Shown: positions 26,318 to 34,953 of the stretch, piece after piece
How the letters are laid out: the number at the start of each line of letters is the position of its first letter
How positions within the stretch are numbered: the stretch's first letter is position 1
Source: Sulfidibacterium sp964549335
GTDB lineage: Bacteria > Bacteroidota > Bacteroidia > Bacteroidales > F082
Assembly: GCA_964549335.1 (NCBI GenBank)
Contig: CAZJUQ010000005.1
Coordinates: 62,001-126,000 of the forward strand
Direction: 5' to 3'
DNA length: 64,000 nucleotides
Position numbers and translations under genes: made by a program
The notes under the pieces: generated by a model
Told to the model about the DNA's origin: nothing
Databases searched by the model: none
Seen by the model: only the letters and a program-made list of their open reading frames with translations

Positions 26318-28201
26318 CTACGAATTTTTCTTTTCGTCGAGCTCAAGCCAGCGCATGGTTTTTTCGTCTATTTCGTCAATGAGCAGTCCTATTTTTTTTG
26401 ATATTTCGTTAAGTTTCAAATAATCGCCGCCCGTTTGCAGTAACGTTTTTTCCATTTCAACCTTTTCTTTCTCCAGCAATTCTATCTCTTTTTCCAACCG
26501 TTCATACTCCAATTTTTCTTTATACGACAAACCTTTTCGTTTGTGCATCTTTCCGCTCGCGGCTTTGTCGGCCTCTTTTACACCAATTCTCTTTTTTACA
26601 TTTTCAGACTCTTTTGAGAGTTTGTATGCAGTAAAGTTTCCGTAAAAATCCTCTATTTTTCCCTCCCCCTCAAAAACAAACAAATGATCCGTCAACCGGT
26701 CGAGAAAATAACGGTCGTGCGAAACAAGTATCAAACATCCTTTGTATTCCGACAAAAACTCTTCGAGTTTGTTAAGTGTAACAATGTCCAAATCGTTTGT
26801 AGGTTCGTCAAGTATAAGGAAATTGGGGTTTTTTACCAAAACCGTCAAGAGGTAAAGCCTTCGCATTTCGCCTCCGCTGAGTTTCGAAACGGGTTGAGTC
26901 TGCATGGCGGGAGGAAACAAAAAGTAATTTAAAAACTGTGATGCCGTCATTTGCCGGTTTTTATCCAACACTATTACTTCGGCAATATCTTTCACCACAT
27001 CAATTATCCTTTTTTCGCCCGACACTTGCAATCCCTTTTGGGTATAATAACCGGTGACAATGGTATCGCCTTTTATTACCGTGCCGCTGCCGGGGGGTTC
27101 AATTCCCGCTATGACATTTAAAAACGTTGACTTGCCGGCACCGTTTTTCCCGATTATTCCCACACGTTCGCCCTTTTTGAATATATAGCTGAAATTCTCA
27201 ACAATTTTAATGTCGCCGTAGCTTTTCGACACATTTTTAAGTTCCAAGATTTTACCACCGAGGCGCTGCATATTAACTTCCAACTTAATTTCCGCCTCTC
27301 CTACCCTCTCCGAAGCTTTATCTTTTATTTGATAAAAAGCATCTATTCTCGCTTTCGATTTGTGAGTGCGTGCTTTCGGCATTTTACGCATCCACTCCAG
27401 TTCCTTCTTTAACCGTTTAGCCGCCTTGCCGATTTCGATACCGCGTTTTTGGATACGTTCGGTACGTTTTTCAAGAAAAAAGGCATAATTACCTTTATAT
27501 GAATAGAGCTTTCCGCCGTCAAGTTCCAAAATGGTATTGCAAATTTTATCGAGAAAGTACCTGTCGTGAGTTACCATTAACAGTGTAATATTGGCAGACG
27601 AAAGAAAATTTTCCAGCCACTCAATCATCTCTATATCAAGATGATTGGTCGGTTCGTCCAAAAGTAAAAAATCGGGATTATCAAGAAGCAACATAGCCAA
27701 AGCAAGACGTTTTTGCTGTCCTCCCGAAAGGGTATTCACCTTTTGGTCAAGTTTTTGAATACCGAACCTGTAAAGCATCTCCTTCATTTTACGGTCGAAA
27801 TCCCAGGCATTAAACCTATCCATCAAATTGGCAAGTCTTCCCACACTCTTTCTTACTTCAGGAGTATCGTTTACAGCCTGCCGTTCTATGGCCTTGTTGT
27901 ATTCGGAGATAATTAATGTCACCTGCAATCCCGCCTTTTTCACAAAATTTTCAACACTGTCATACGAATCGAAACGGGGCAATTGCGGTAAATAGGCAAC
28001 TTTAACGCCGTTTTTCACAACCACATTACCACTATCTTTAAAATCTTTCCCTGCAATAATTTTTAACAACGTCGATTTTCCCGCCCCGTTACGCGCTATC
28101 AACCCCGTTTTATCGCCTTTCGACAAACCGAAAGTAATTTCTTGGAACAAGAGTTTACCGGCATACGATTTGGAAAGATTTTCAACTGACAAATAATTCA
28201 T
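26318..28201 (-). CDS. ABC-F family ATPase, Uup-like
   Basis: 627 residues with two ABC domains and no membrane segments. The first Walker A is ARNGAGKST (36-44) and the second GKNGAGKST (near residue 350). The signatures are LSGGQQKRLALA and LSGGEMRRLYLL, each followed by Walker B LLDEPTNHLD or ILDEPTNDLD. The linker between domains is highly charged (MRKMPKARTHKSKAR), and a C-terminal coiled coil (about 545-625, EKLEYERLEKEIELLEKEK) is typical of Uup. ABC-F proteins act on ribosomes or on nucleic-acid intermediates. Uup is linked to replication-fork and ribosome functions, so antibiotic resistance is not implied. Confidence 0.92.
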   Translation of the reverse strand: MNYLSVENLSKSYAGKLLFQEITFGLSKGDKTGLIARNGAGKSTLLKIIAGKDFKDSGNVVVKNGVKVAYLPQLPRFDSYDSVENFVKKAGLQVTLIISEYNKAIERQAVNDTPEVRKSVGRLANLMDRFNAWDFDRKMKEMLYRFGIQKLDQKVNTLSGGQQKRLALAMLLLDNPDFLLLDEPTNHLDIEMIEWLENFLSSANITLLMVTHDRYFLDKICNTILELDGGKLYSYKGNYAFFLEKRTERIQKRGIEIGKAAKRLKKELEWMRKMPKARTHKSKARIDAFYQIKDKASERVGEAEIKLEVNMQRLGGKILELKNVSKSYGDIKIVENFSYIFKKGERVGIIGKNGAGKSTFLNVIAGIEPPGSGTVIKGDTIVTGYYTQKGLQVSGEKRIIDVVKDIAEVIVLDKNRQMTASQFLNYFLFPPAMQTQPVSKLSGGEMRRLYLLTVLVKNPNFLILDEPTNDLDIVTLNKLEEFLSEYKGCLILVSHDRYFLDRLTDHLFVFEGEGKIEDFYGNFTAYKLSKESENVKKRIGVKEADKAASGKMHKRKGLSYKEKLEYERLEKEIELLEKEKVEMEKTLLQTGGDYLKLNEISKKIGLLIDEIDEKTMRWLELDEKKNS

Positions 28202-28285
28202 TTATCTCTTTTTACAAACGGCAAAAATAGGTATAATAAAAGGTAAAAAAAATTTGATTACTTTTGGACGAAAAAAGATATTGAA

Positions 28286-28993
28286 ATGAAACGGAAAGAT
28301 ATCCTGTTGTTTGCCGTATTCCTCTTTTGCGTAGTTTATGCCGCGGCACAGTCGCATCAACATATGGGAATAAGTGCGGGGCCATCGTTTGCAATGTCGG
28401 ATTTTGCAAAAACCGATTTGCAAGACAGCACCTCGGGATTTGCCAAAACAGGAGTGGGAATAAATTTCGTGTATGCATTCCGCATGAGCCATAATTTGGG
28501 ATTTCAACTTAATATAAGTTATAACTCAAATAATTTGGACAACATTAAACTGGCCGAATCGGCCCAAGAGCTAAATCCGGGGACATCATTCAGTGTAGGA
28601 TATTTAAATCCGTGGAACTCGGGGAACCTGCTTTTCGGTCCCTATTTACGTTTTCCCGTAACATCACATCTATCGTTCGACGTCAGAGGATTAATAGGAT
28701 TTAACGGCTCTTACTCACCCGACTTTACAATAAACGGCATCTCAGAAACAGGCGAAAAGATAGAATACAAACGCTATGCGGCAAAATCGTTTAATTTCGG
28801 TTATTCGGCGGGGGCAGGATTTAAATACAGAATAAACAACTACTATATTTTGCTTTTCGGCGATTATTCGGGAACCAATGCCAAATTTAACAGCGTAACG
28901 GGAATAGGCTGGAACAACGAACCTTACAACATCTATTTTACCCAAAAAATATCGTCGTTGAGAATATCGTTGGGATTTGCATACATCTTATAA
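28286..28993 (+). CDS. Outer-membrane beta-barrel protein (PorT-like)
   Basis: 235 residues. It has a signal peptide (DILLFAVFLFCVVYAAAQ) and a mature start HQHMGISAGPSFAMSDF, with amphipathic strands alternating to a terminal aromatic (SLRISLGFAYIL). It matches the small outer-membrane barrel families common in Bacteroidota, about 8-10 strands. Some relatives are annotated PorT-like, but I see nothing specific to the secretion-system PorT. It starts 84 bases from the divergent ABC-F gene and ends 14 bases before the glycosylase gene, likely one transcript. Confidence 0.78.
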   Translation: MKRKDILLFAVFLFCVVYAAAQSHQHMGISAGPSFAMSDFAKTDLQDSTSGFAKTGVGINFVYAFRMSHNLGFQLNISYNSNNLDNIKLAESAQELNPGTSFSVGYLNPWNSGNLLFGPYLRFPVTSHLSFDVRGLIGFNGSYSPDFTINGISETGEKIEYKRYAAKSFNFGYSAGAGFKYRINNYYILLFGDYSGTNAKFNSVTGIGWNNEPYNIYFTQKISSLRISLGFAYIL

Positions 28994-29007
28994 AACCCAT
29001 TTTAAGA

Positions 29008-29595
29008 TTGAAAATACCGTTAACCTATTACCGGACCGATGATGTGACGGGCATAGCCAAAGATTTGATAGGCAAATACCTGTTTTCGAACATCGACAAT
29101 AAGATATGCGGAGGAATCATTACCGAAACCGAAGCATATGCAGGCATAACAGATAAAGCCTCGCATGCTTACGGAAACCGCCGGACCGCCCGTACCGAGG
29201 TAATGTTCGGTATGGGAGGAATGAGCTACGTCTATTTCACCTACGGCATGCACCATCTGTTTAATATAGTTACTTCGGTTGAAGGCAACCCGCATGCAGT
29301 ACTTATAAGGGCAATATACCCCACGCACGGTTTGGAAACCATAGTACAAAGACGGAAAAACATTAATGACAAGAAAAAATTGTGTGACGGACCGGCAAAG
29401 TTGTGCATGGCACTCGGAATTACATTAAAAGAGAACAATATCCCGCTTGACGGCAATCGCATTTGGCTCGAAGACAGAGGAATAAAGATAAACGACAGTG
29501 ATATTACAGCCACAAAAAGAGTAGGTGTTGATTATGCCGGCGACGATGCTTTGCTTCCGTACAGATTTTTGTTTACCGGCGGAATACCGTTGTAA
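29008..29595 (+). CDS. 3-methyladenine DNA glycosylase (AAG/MPG family)
   Basis: This 195-residue base-excision enzyme removes alkylated purines. Family blocks are IAKDLIGKYLFSN, GGIITETEAYAG with the catalytic Glu, DKASHAYGNRRTART, MFGMGGMSYVYFTYGMHHLFNIVT, AVLIRAIYP, CDGPAKLCMALGI and the C-terminal PYRFL. The start is TTG at 29008, since no ATG or GTG lies before the conserved first strand. It is close behind an outer-membrane protein gene and shares a terminator with the HU gene. Confidence 0.94.
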   Translation: MKIPLTYYRTDDVTGIAKDLIGKYLFSNIDNKICGGIITETEAYAGITDKASHAYGNRRTARTEVMFGMGGMSYVYFTYGMHHLFNIVTSVEGNPHAVLIRAIYPTHGLETIVQRRKNINDKKKLCDGPAKLCMALGITLKENNIPLDGNRIWLEDRGIKINDSDITATKRVGVDYAGDDALLPYRFLFTGGIPL

Positions 29596-29630
29596 ACAGG
29601 ATGCAAAACAGGAAAGACCGTTCAAAAAAA

Positions 29631-29661
29631 AACATCCCGGAAAATAAATTCCCGGGATGTT
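29631..29661. terminator. Bidirectional terminator between glycosylase and HU genes
   Basis: AACATCCCGG (29631-29640) pairs with CCGGGATGTT (29652-29661), with A run and T-rich flanks on the two sides. It can serve both convergent genes. Confidence 0.85.
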
Positions 29662-29688
29662 AATTTTTTCTTAAAAAAGCGTAAAGAT

Positions 29689-29961
29689 TTATTTTACGCC
29701 TCTTGATAAGTCAGCACCTCCCTTAAACTTAACCACTTTTTTAGCGGGAATATTAATTTCCTCGCCGGTTTGCGGGTTACGTCCTTTGCGTGCCGAGCGT
29801 GTTGTTACGGAAAAAGTTCCGAAACCAACAAGAGCAACACGGTCGCCATTTTTCAATGCATTTGTCGTAGCTTCGATAAAAGCGGATAAAGCTTTTTTGC
29901 AGTCTGCTTTGCTCAATCCTGAGCTGGCAGCCATTGCATCAATTAATTCAGCTTTGTTCAT
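29689..29961 (-). CDS. HU-family DNA-binding protein
   Basis: 90 residues from the ATG at 29961 (MNKAELIDAMAA). A longer frame reaching 30000 would add 13 residues not found in HU and would run into the promoter, so it is rejected. The HU fold is intact: helical N-half, GFGTFSVTTRSARKGRNPQTGEEI with the DNA-binding arm, then IPAKKVVKFKGG. It is a dimeric nucleoid protein that bends and compacts DNA. It has a clear promoter and terminator of its own. Confidence 0.95.
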   Translation of the reverse strand: MNKAELIDAMAASSGLSKADCKKALSAFIEATTNALKNGDRVALVGFGTFSVTTRSARKGRNPQTGEEINIPAKKVVKFKGGADLSRGVK

Positions 29962-29999
29962 TTTTGAAAAAATTTTAATTAAACTATTTTTAACGCACA

Positions 30000-30029
30000 C
30001 AAATATATATTAATTTCAAATAAAATCAA
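30000..30029 (-). promoter_or_regulatory. Promoter of the HU gene
   Basis: Read on the minus strand, TTG (30029-30027) and TATATTTG (30007-30000) are 19 bases apart, a full consensus match. The HU ATG is 39 bases downstream. Confidence 0.72.
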
Positions 30030-30140
30030 GTGTTTTACGATAAAATGAGAGGAAAATGTTAATAATTTAAAGCATTTGTTAATAAAACCCACCCTTTTTC
30101 ATATCCTTTTCGCCTTTTCGAAGCGAAAATTTAAAATGTT

Positions 30141-31487
30141 TTATCCCTCCTTTAGCAGTTCAAAAAGAGTAATTTCGGGTAATATTCCTATTCTTCCCGG
30201 ATATCCTATGGAGCCGATACCCCTGTTTACATAAAGCATATTGCCGCTTCCGGCATCTTTGTAAAGCCCCGCCCAGTGTTTATAAACGTATTGTGCGGGA
30301 CTCCATTTCAAAGACTTTGTCTCTATGCCGAATTGAAATCCGTGGGTATGTCCCGAAAGTGAAATATCAATATCATATTTACCGGGGACTATTACTTCGT
30401 CCCAGTGAGTTGGGTCATGTGTCATCAAAATTTTAAAAACTCCCTTTTCAATGCCTTTTACCGCCTTTTCAATATCGCCGTATTTTGGAAAACGCTTATG
30501 GCTACCCCAATTTTCCACACCCACCAAGGCTATTTTTTCCTTGCCGCGGAAAATAAGCTCGTGAGTATTGTTCATAAGTTTCCAACCGATACGCCTGTAA
30601 AAAGCATAAAGTTGTTGCATGTTTTTCCTTTTGGCTTCGTGCGAAGGCCAGCTCACATATTCCCCGTAGTCATGATTTCCGAGTGTTGCATAGACACCGT
30701 GTTTTGCTTTTATTTTTTTCAACGTATCTTCAAAACGGAAAGCCTCTTTGGTGGAAAAATTCACCAAATCGCCTGTAAACAAAACCAAGTCGGCACTTAA
30801 TCCGTTAATTACCGCCACAGCCTCTTCCAAAGGTTTTTTCGATTTCCAACTTCCGAGGTGCATGTCCGAAATCTGCACTATCCTCATGCCTTGGAAAGAG
30901 CCGGGAAGCCTTTTGGAAACAATTTTCTGTTTTACAAGATTAAATTGATATACCCACTTAAACATTCCGGTAAGCATGGTACCGAAAACCAACCCTCCCG
31001 ACAAGTATGCCATATACTCCAGAAACTTTCCCCGCGTAATTCCCTCTTCGCCTCCTTTCCTTATCTCTATTCTCTTGCTCCTTTTAAAGAGATGAAGCAT
31101 CTTTTCGAATACCCTCAATAAATCGGCAACAGTCAAAAAAATCAGCGGAAAAATCTTTGCAGTGTAAAAAACAAGAATAAATCCCGTAAGATATGTGGTT
31201 ATAACCGGACTCCATTTATTTAAAGGTATAAAAAACGACACCGTTATCATGGTTAAAACCGAAATCATGGGCAGCCAAAAAACAAAGGTTATCAAACCGT
31301 TCCAAAAACGCCCGTAATGAAAGATACTCTTTTTTACCGCCGTCCATAAGTACAGGTCGCTCAACAGCAATATTGCCATAACGATATATTGCATACCGTA
31401 ACGCGGAAAAGAGTAATGTACCGAAAACCAACCGGCGACAAGCAGTGCAAATAGTACGGTAAAACTTAGCAACTTTGATTTTAACAT
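30141..31487 (-). CDS. Membrane-anchored calcineurin-like metallophosphoesterase
   Basis: 448 residues. The first 195 contain about five hydrophobic segments. The soluble domain has the full metal-binding set: ISDMHLGSW, LFTGDLVNF, ATLGNHDYG, a His in LMTHDPTHWD, and LSGHTHGFQ. It resembles YaeI/YkuE-type phosphoesterases that act on phospholipid or UDP-sugar-lipid head groups at the membrane. The substrate is not deducible. The catalytic domain has no signal sequence beyond the membrane anchor. It is probably monocistronic. Confidence 0.88.
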   Translation of the reverse strand: MLKSKLLSFTVLFALLVAGWFSVHYSFPRYGMQYIVMAILLLSDLYLWTAVKKSIFHYGRFWNGLITFVFWLPMISVLTMITVSFFIPLNKWSPVITTYLTGFILVFYTAKIFPLIFLTVADLLRVFEKMLHLFKRSKRIEIRKGGEEGITRGKFLEYMAYLSGGLVFGTMLTGMFKWVYQFNLVKQKIVSKRLPGSFQGMRIVQISDMHLGSWKSKKPLEEAVAVINGLSADLVLFTGDLVNFSTKEAFRFEDTLKKIKAKHGVYATLGNHDYGEYVSWPSHEAKRKNMQQLYAFYRRIGWKLMNNTHELIFRGKEKIALVGVENWGSHKRFPKYGDIEKAVKGIEKGVFKILMTHDPTHWDEVIVPGKYDIDISLSGHTHGFQFGIETKSLKWSPAQYVYKHWAGLYKDAGSGNMLYVNRGIGSIGYPGRIGILPEITLFELLKEG

Positions 31488-31614
31488 GTTTTTTTATTGC
31501 TTAACGGTTTTAATACGGTGTCTCCCGCCTTTTATTTTTTTCTCCGTATTTCAAAATATTATCCTGTTTAAACGACAACCGTTAGCGGCATACGGTTTCG
31601 ATTGCCGTTTATGT

Positions 31615-32757
31615 TTATTCGTTCATTATACGTTTTATATCTTGCACGGTAGGATTAACAGCCACTATTTTCCCGTTATTATCAACTAAAAATTGTTTTC
31701 CGCCCGACTTGGATATATTATATTTTTCCCAAATATTATTTTTATTCTTTATTTCGGAGAGCACCAACCACGGGTAATTATATTTCCTTAACGCATCAAG
31801 ATACTGTTTCCTGTCGTTTATACCCCCTATAACTCCTATCACTTCAAAACCGAATTTATTTAACTCTTCGTACAACGGTAACAGATTTTTGCTTTTTCTT
31901 ATACACGGAACACACCATGGAGACCATAAATCGATTAAGGTAAGTTGTTTCGTAAATACCACATCCGAAATCCTGTGATTTGTTCCACTTGAATCGGGAG
32001 CAACAAAATCGACAAACCTTCCGCCAACTTTAATGTTTTCAAGACCGTTTACTCTGTAACCTGCTATTTCGTTATAAGGATGGCCGGGAAACCGCTGTTT
32101 AAACCTGTTCAAGATATGTTTAAGAGTGTCAACAGGTATATGCTTCCTGTCCCTTTCGATATTAAGCAGAGTCAAAAATCTGCTATAATCATAAATATTC
32201 AACTCATCCACGGGTTTTCCGTAAACTGACAATTCAGCTTCATCGTATATCGAGTCTATCTTGTTCGAAACAAACAACCCGTATTCAGACAGCGACATAT
32301 TAATATTGCTTAGGGAGTCTTTTTTAGTGTACCAAAACATATACTCGTCGTAATAATCCTCTTCAAAACGCTTGGTTAACTCTTTTTCCTTTAATGAAAG
32401 TTTACTCCCTGTAATTTTATCATTACCCTTTTGACTCACCGGATATAATACGAATTTTAAGGTGTCGCCATCGGGGAAAAAAGTAACCGGATCCCATAAA
32501 CCGCGTTTATACTCATCTTCAAAAACGAGTTCGTACGCCTCGATATATTTGTATTTTAAATCATATTCAAAATTACCGAGACTGTCGATAAATATTCGCT
32601 TTTCGCTATTTTCAGGGCTATCAACCTGTTTTTTAAGAATCAACACCCTGCTCTCTCTGTTTACAACTTTGCCGGTTAAATGACAAATGAATTCATCAGA
32701 ATTATTGCAACCCGAAAAGATAAATGTAAAGGTCACTATTGCAATAAACAGTTTCAA
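31615..32757 (-). CDS. TlpA-type thioredoxin-like lipoprotein
   Basis: 380 residues. A lipoprotein signal ends at C17 (FIFSGC). An N-terminal DUF4369-like beta domain (about 22-110, LTGKVVNRESRVLILKK) is followed by a helical linker. The C-terminal thioredoxin domain has the active site WCVPC (C282, C285) and the cis-Pro region PWLVLSE. It probably reduces disulfides in the periplasm. In cytochrome maturation such proteins keep apocytochromes reduced, but no cytochrome maturation genes are adjacent. The MbnH-like di-heme protein in this window would need such a pathway somewhere in the genome. Confidence 0.88.
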   Translation of the reverse strand: MKLFIAIVTFTFIFSGCNNSDEFICHLTGKVVNRESRVLILKKQVDSPENSEKRIFIDSLGNFEYDLKYKYIEAYELVFEDEYKRGLWDPVTFFPDGDTLKFVLYPVSQKGNDKITGSKLSLKEKELTKRFEEDYYDEYMFWYTKKDSLSNINMSLSEYGLFVSNKIDSIYDEAELSVYGKPVDELNIYDYSRFLTLLNIERDRKHIPVDTLKHILNRFKQRFPGHPYNEIAGYRVNGLENIKVGGRFVDFVAPDSSGTNHRISDVVFTKQLTLIDLWSPWCVPCIRKSKNLLPLYEELNKFGFEVIGVIGGINDRKQYLDALRKYNYPWLVLSEIKNKNNIWEKYNISKSGGKQFLVDNNGKIVAVNPTVQDIKRIMNE

Positions 32758-32923
32758 TTTTTTATTTTTTTGTCAATTTGTTAAACATTCCCGGCTGTGG
32801 AGCAAAGGTTTCTACGCCACTGTTTTCAAACCGCCATGTCACTCATCTTTAATCATTGGTTTCATAGTTAGCGCTTTCGCGGCATTACCTGTAACCAGTG
32901 TTGTGCGCCGGCTTTTTATTATT

Positions 32924-34705
32924 CTATTTCGATTTAATATAATTCACCAGTCCTTTCGCTTTAAATATTCCCAACAATTTATCAGGCAGCGGAGCAAATG
33001 CAAAATCTTTGTCGCCCACCGTGACTACCCCTTTTTCAAAATCTATTTTAACAGGCATACCCTCTTGGTAATAATCAACGGCTTGGGGAAGTAAAATAAT
33101 GGGTAATCCTTGATTTACCGACGAACGGTAAAAAATACGGTTTACCGACTTGCAAATTACCGCCTGCACTCCGGCATAAGCCAAACCCACGGCAGGATGC
33201 TCACGAGAACTGCCGCAACCGAAATTGGAACCTATCACAATAATATCGCCCTCTTTAACATTAGCGGTAAAATTAACATCAAACCCCTTAAAAAGATGCG
33301 GCATTATCTTTTCGGGTTCGGAACTCAAAACGCTGTATGTGAGGTTTCCCGCGAACATTTGATCCGTATTCAAATCGTTAACGTCTTTATAATTCCATAC
33401 TCCGTTAATACGGCGGTTATCGTTTTCGTCTATTGTCACCGTTGACGACTGTTCAACGGAATAAGGAAATTTATCGTCCGACTCGATACCGCGCGGGTCA
33501 ACAATTTCGCCTGCCAACGCCGAATAAGCAACGGTAGCCGGTGAGGCAAGGTAGATAAAAGCCTCTTTGTTACCCATACGCCCTTTAAAATTACGGTTTG
33601 CCGTCGAAATAACATTGTAACCGTCGGCAGGAATACCTTGACCGGTACCGAGGCACGGACCGCACGATGCCGACAAAACATTGGCTCCCGCTTCCAAAAA
33701 TATATCTATCAAACCTTCGTGTATTGCCTGCAAATATATTTTTTGCGAGGCGGGAACAATAACCATTTGGAAGCCTTCGGGGAGCTTTTTACCTTTCATT
33801 ATGGAGGCGGCAATGCGCAAATCCTCCAACCTTCCGTTGGTACAGGTACCCACCATAGCTTCGTGCAATTTTGTGCCGCGCACTTCGGCAACGGCTTTTA
33901 CATTATCTACATGATGGGGTGCCGCCACCACGGGAAAAATTTCCGACAGGTCTATTTCAATCTCTTTGGCATACTTTGCATCGGCATCAGCCCAAATTCC
34001 TTCACCACTGTATGTATCGCCAAGCCAGTTCTTCAAAACATCGTCGTATGGAAAAACGGCATTTTTCGCTCCCATTTCCGAAGCCAAATTGGCAAGCGTC
34101 ATTCTTTGGTCAACGGTAAGTGTTTTTACACCTTCGCCATGGTATTCAATCGACATGTAATCGGCTCCGCTCGACCCTATCATACCTATTATCCATAGTG
34201 AAATATCTTTGGCATATACCCCCTTGTTCAATTTTCCCCGGAGGGTTATTTTCAACGTTTCGGGTACCCTGAACCATGTTTCGCCCTGTCGCCATAACCC
34301 TGCGGTTTCGGTACGGTCAATTCCGGCGGCAAAGGCATTAAAAGCCCCAGCCGTACAGGTATGACTGTCGCTTCCCACAATCAGCATGCCGGGTTTTGCA
34401 TATTCAGCCATAATTTGGTGGCAAATACCCTTGCCCGCATCATGAAATTTCGATATGCCCTGTTCACGAACAATATTACGTATCTGTTGATACTGGTTGG
34501 CAAGTTTTGCCGTGGTGGGAGGAGCATTATGGTCAAGAACTATCAAAAGTTGTTCGGGGTGTTTTATCTTTTCCCCGTTCATCTTTTTAAAGGTATTGAA
34601 TATGGAAGCCGTATTGTCGTGCGACAAAATGATATCGGGCTTTTTAAAAACTATACTTCCCGCTGCGGCTCCGAATATCTTTTCCGCAAAAGTCTTTCCG
34701 CTCAT
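32924..34705 (-). CDS. Aconitase/isopropylmalate-dehydratase family hydro-lyase, large and small domains fused
   Basis: 593 residues from the ATG at 34705 (MSGKTFAEKIFGAAAG). An upstream ATG would add 20 unlike residues and would include the promoter. The LeuC-like part (1-430) has VGSDSHTCTAGAF and the 4Fe-4S cysteines in GTCTNGR and SCGPCLG. The LeuD-like swivelling part (about 450-590) has IVIGSNFGCGSSREHPA and NRIFYRSSVNQGLPI. Fusion is normal for aconitases, but this length and the LeuC-like N-terminus suggest a compact aconitase, homoaconitase, or dimethylmalate-type dehydratase. No leucine genes are near. Confidence 0.82.
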   Translation of the reverse strand: MSGKTFAEKIFGAAAGSIVFKKPDIILSHDNTASIFNTFKKMNGEKIKHPEQLLIVLDHNAPPTTAKLANQYQQIRNIVREQGISKFHDAGKGICHQIMAEYAKPGMLIVGSDSHTCTAGAFNAFAAGIDRTETAGLWRQGETWFRVPETLKITLRGKLNKGVYAKDISLWIIGMIGSSGADYMSIEYHGEGVKTLTVDQRMTLANLASEMGAKNAVFPYDDVLKNWLGDTYSGEGIWADADAKYAKEIEIDLSEIFPVVAAPHHVDNVKAVAEVRGTKLHEAMVGTCTNGRLEDLRIAASIMKGKKLPEGFQMVIVPASQKIYLQAIHEGLIDIFLEAGANVLSASCGPCLGTGQGIPADGYNVISTANRNFKGRMGNKEAFIYLASPATVAYSALAGEIVDPRGIESDDKFPYSVEQSSTVTIDENDNRRINGVWNYKDVNDLNTDQMFAGNLTYSVLSSEPEKIMPHLFKGFDVNFTANVKEGDIIVIGSNFGCGSSREHPAVGLAYAGVQAVICKSVNRIFYRSSVNQGLPIILLPQAVDYYQEGMPVKIDFEKGVVTVGDKDFAFAPLPDKLLGIFKAKGLVNYIKSK

Positions 34706-34781
34706 ATTATTATCAGGTTTTGAATATTTTTTAACAAGGTGATAATTTAAACAACTGTTTCCCAAAAGAAAAATTTTTCCG

Positions 34782-34814
34782 CAAAGATAAATCGATTTAA
34801 TAAACGGGAAACAA
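34782..34814 (-). promoter_or_regulatory. Promoter of the fused hydro-lyase gene
   Basis: Read on the minus strand, TTG (34814-34812) and TATCTTTG (34789-34782) are 22 bases apart, 77 bases before the chosen ATG at 34705. Confidence 0.5.
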
Positions 34815-34926
34815 TAAAATTTATTTTAAAGTTATAAATACTCCAAACATAAGCAATTATACCGTTTTCAACATACGCCGTTTAAAAACTTATGATGAGG
34901 GATGTAATTTTAAAGGAGACAGAAAC

Positions 34927-34934
34927 TATTTTTG
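34927..34934 (+). promoter_or_regulatory. Possible -7 element and strong ribosome-binding site of parE
   Basis: TATTTTTG at 34927-34934 precedes the ATG at 34954 by 19 bases. A purine-rich GGAGGAG (34944-34950) just before the ATG is an unusually strong Shine-Dalgarno sequence for this phylum. No good -33 partner was seen. Confidence 0.4.
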
Positions 34935-34953
34935 TTGCCAAATTGGAGGAGAT

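Noticed and set aside
29962..30000. Extended N-terminus of the HU protein
   Set aside because: The extra residues are not found in HU and overlap the promoter -7 element at 30000-30007.
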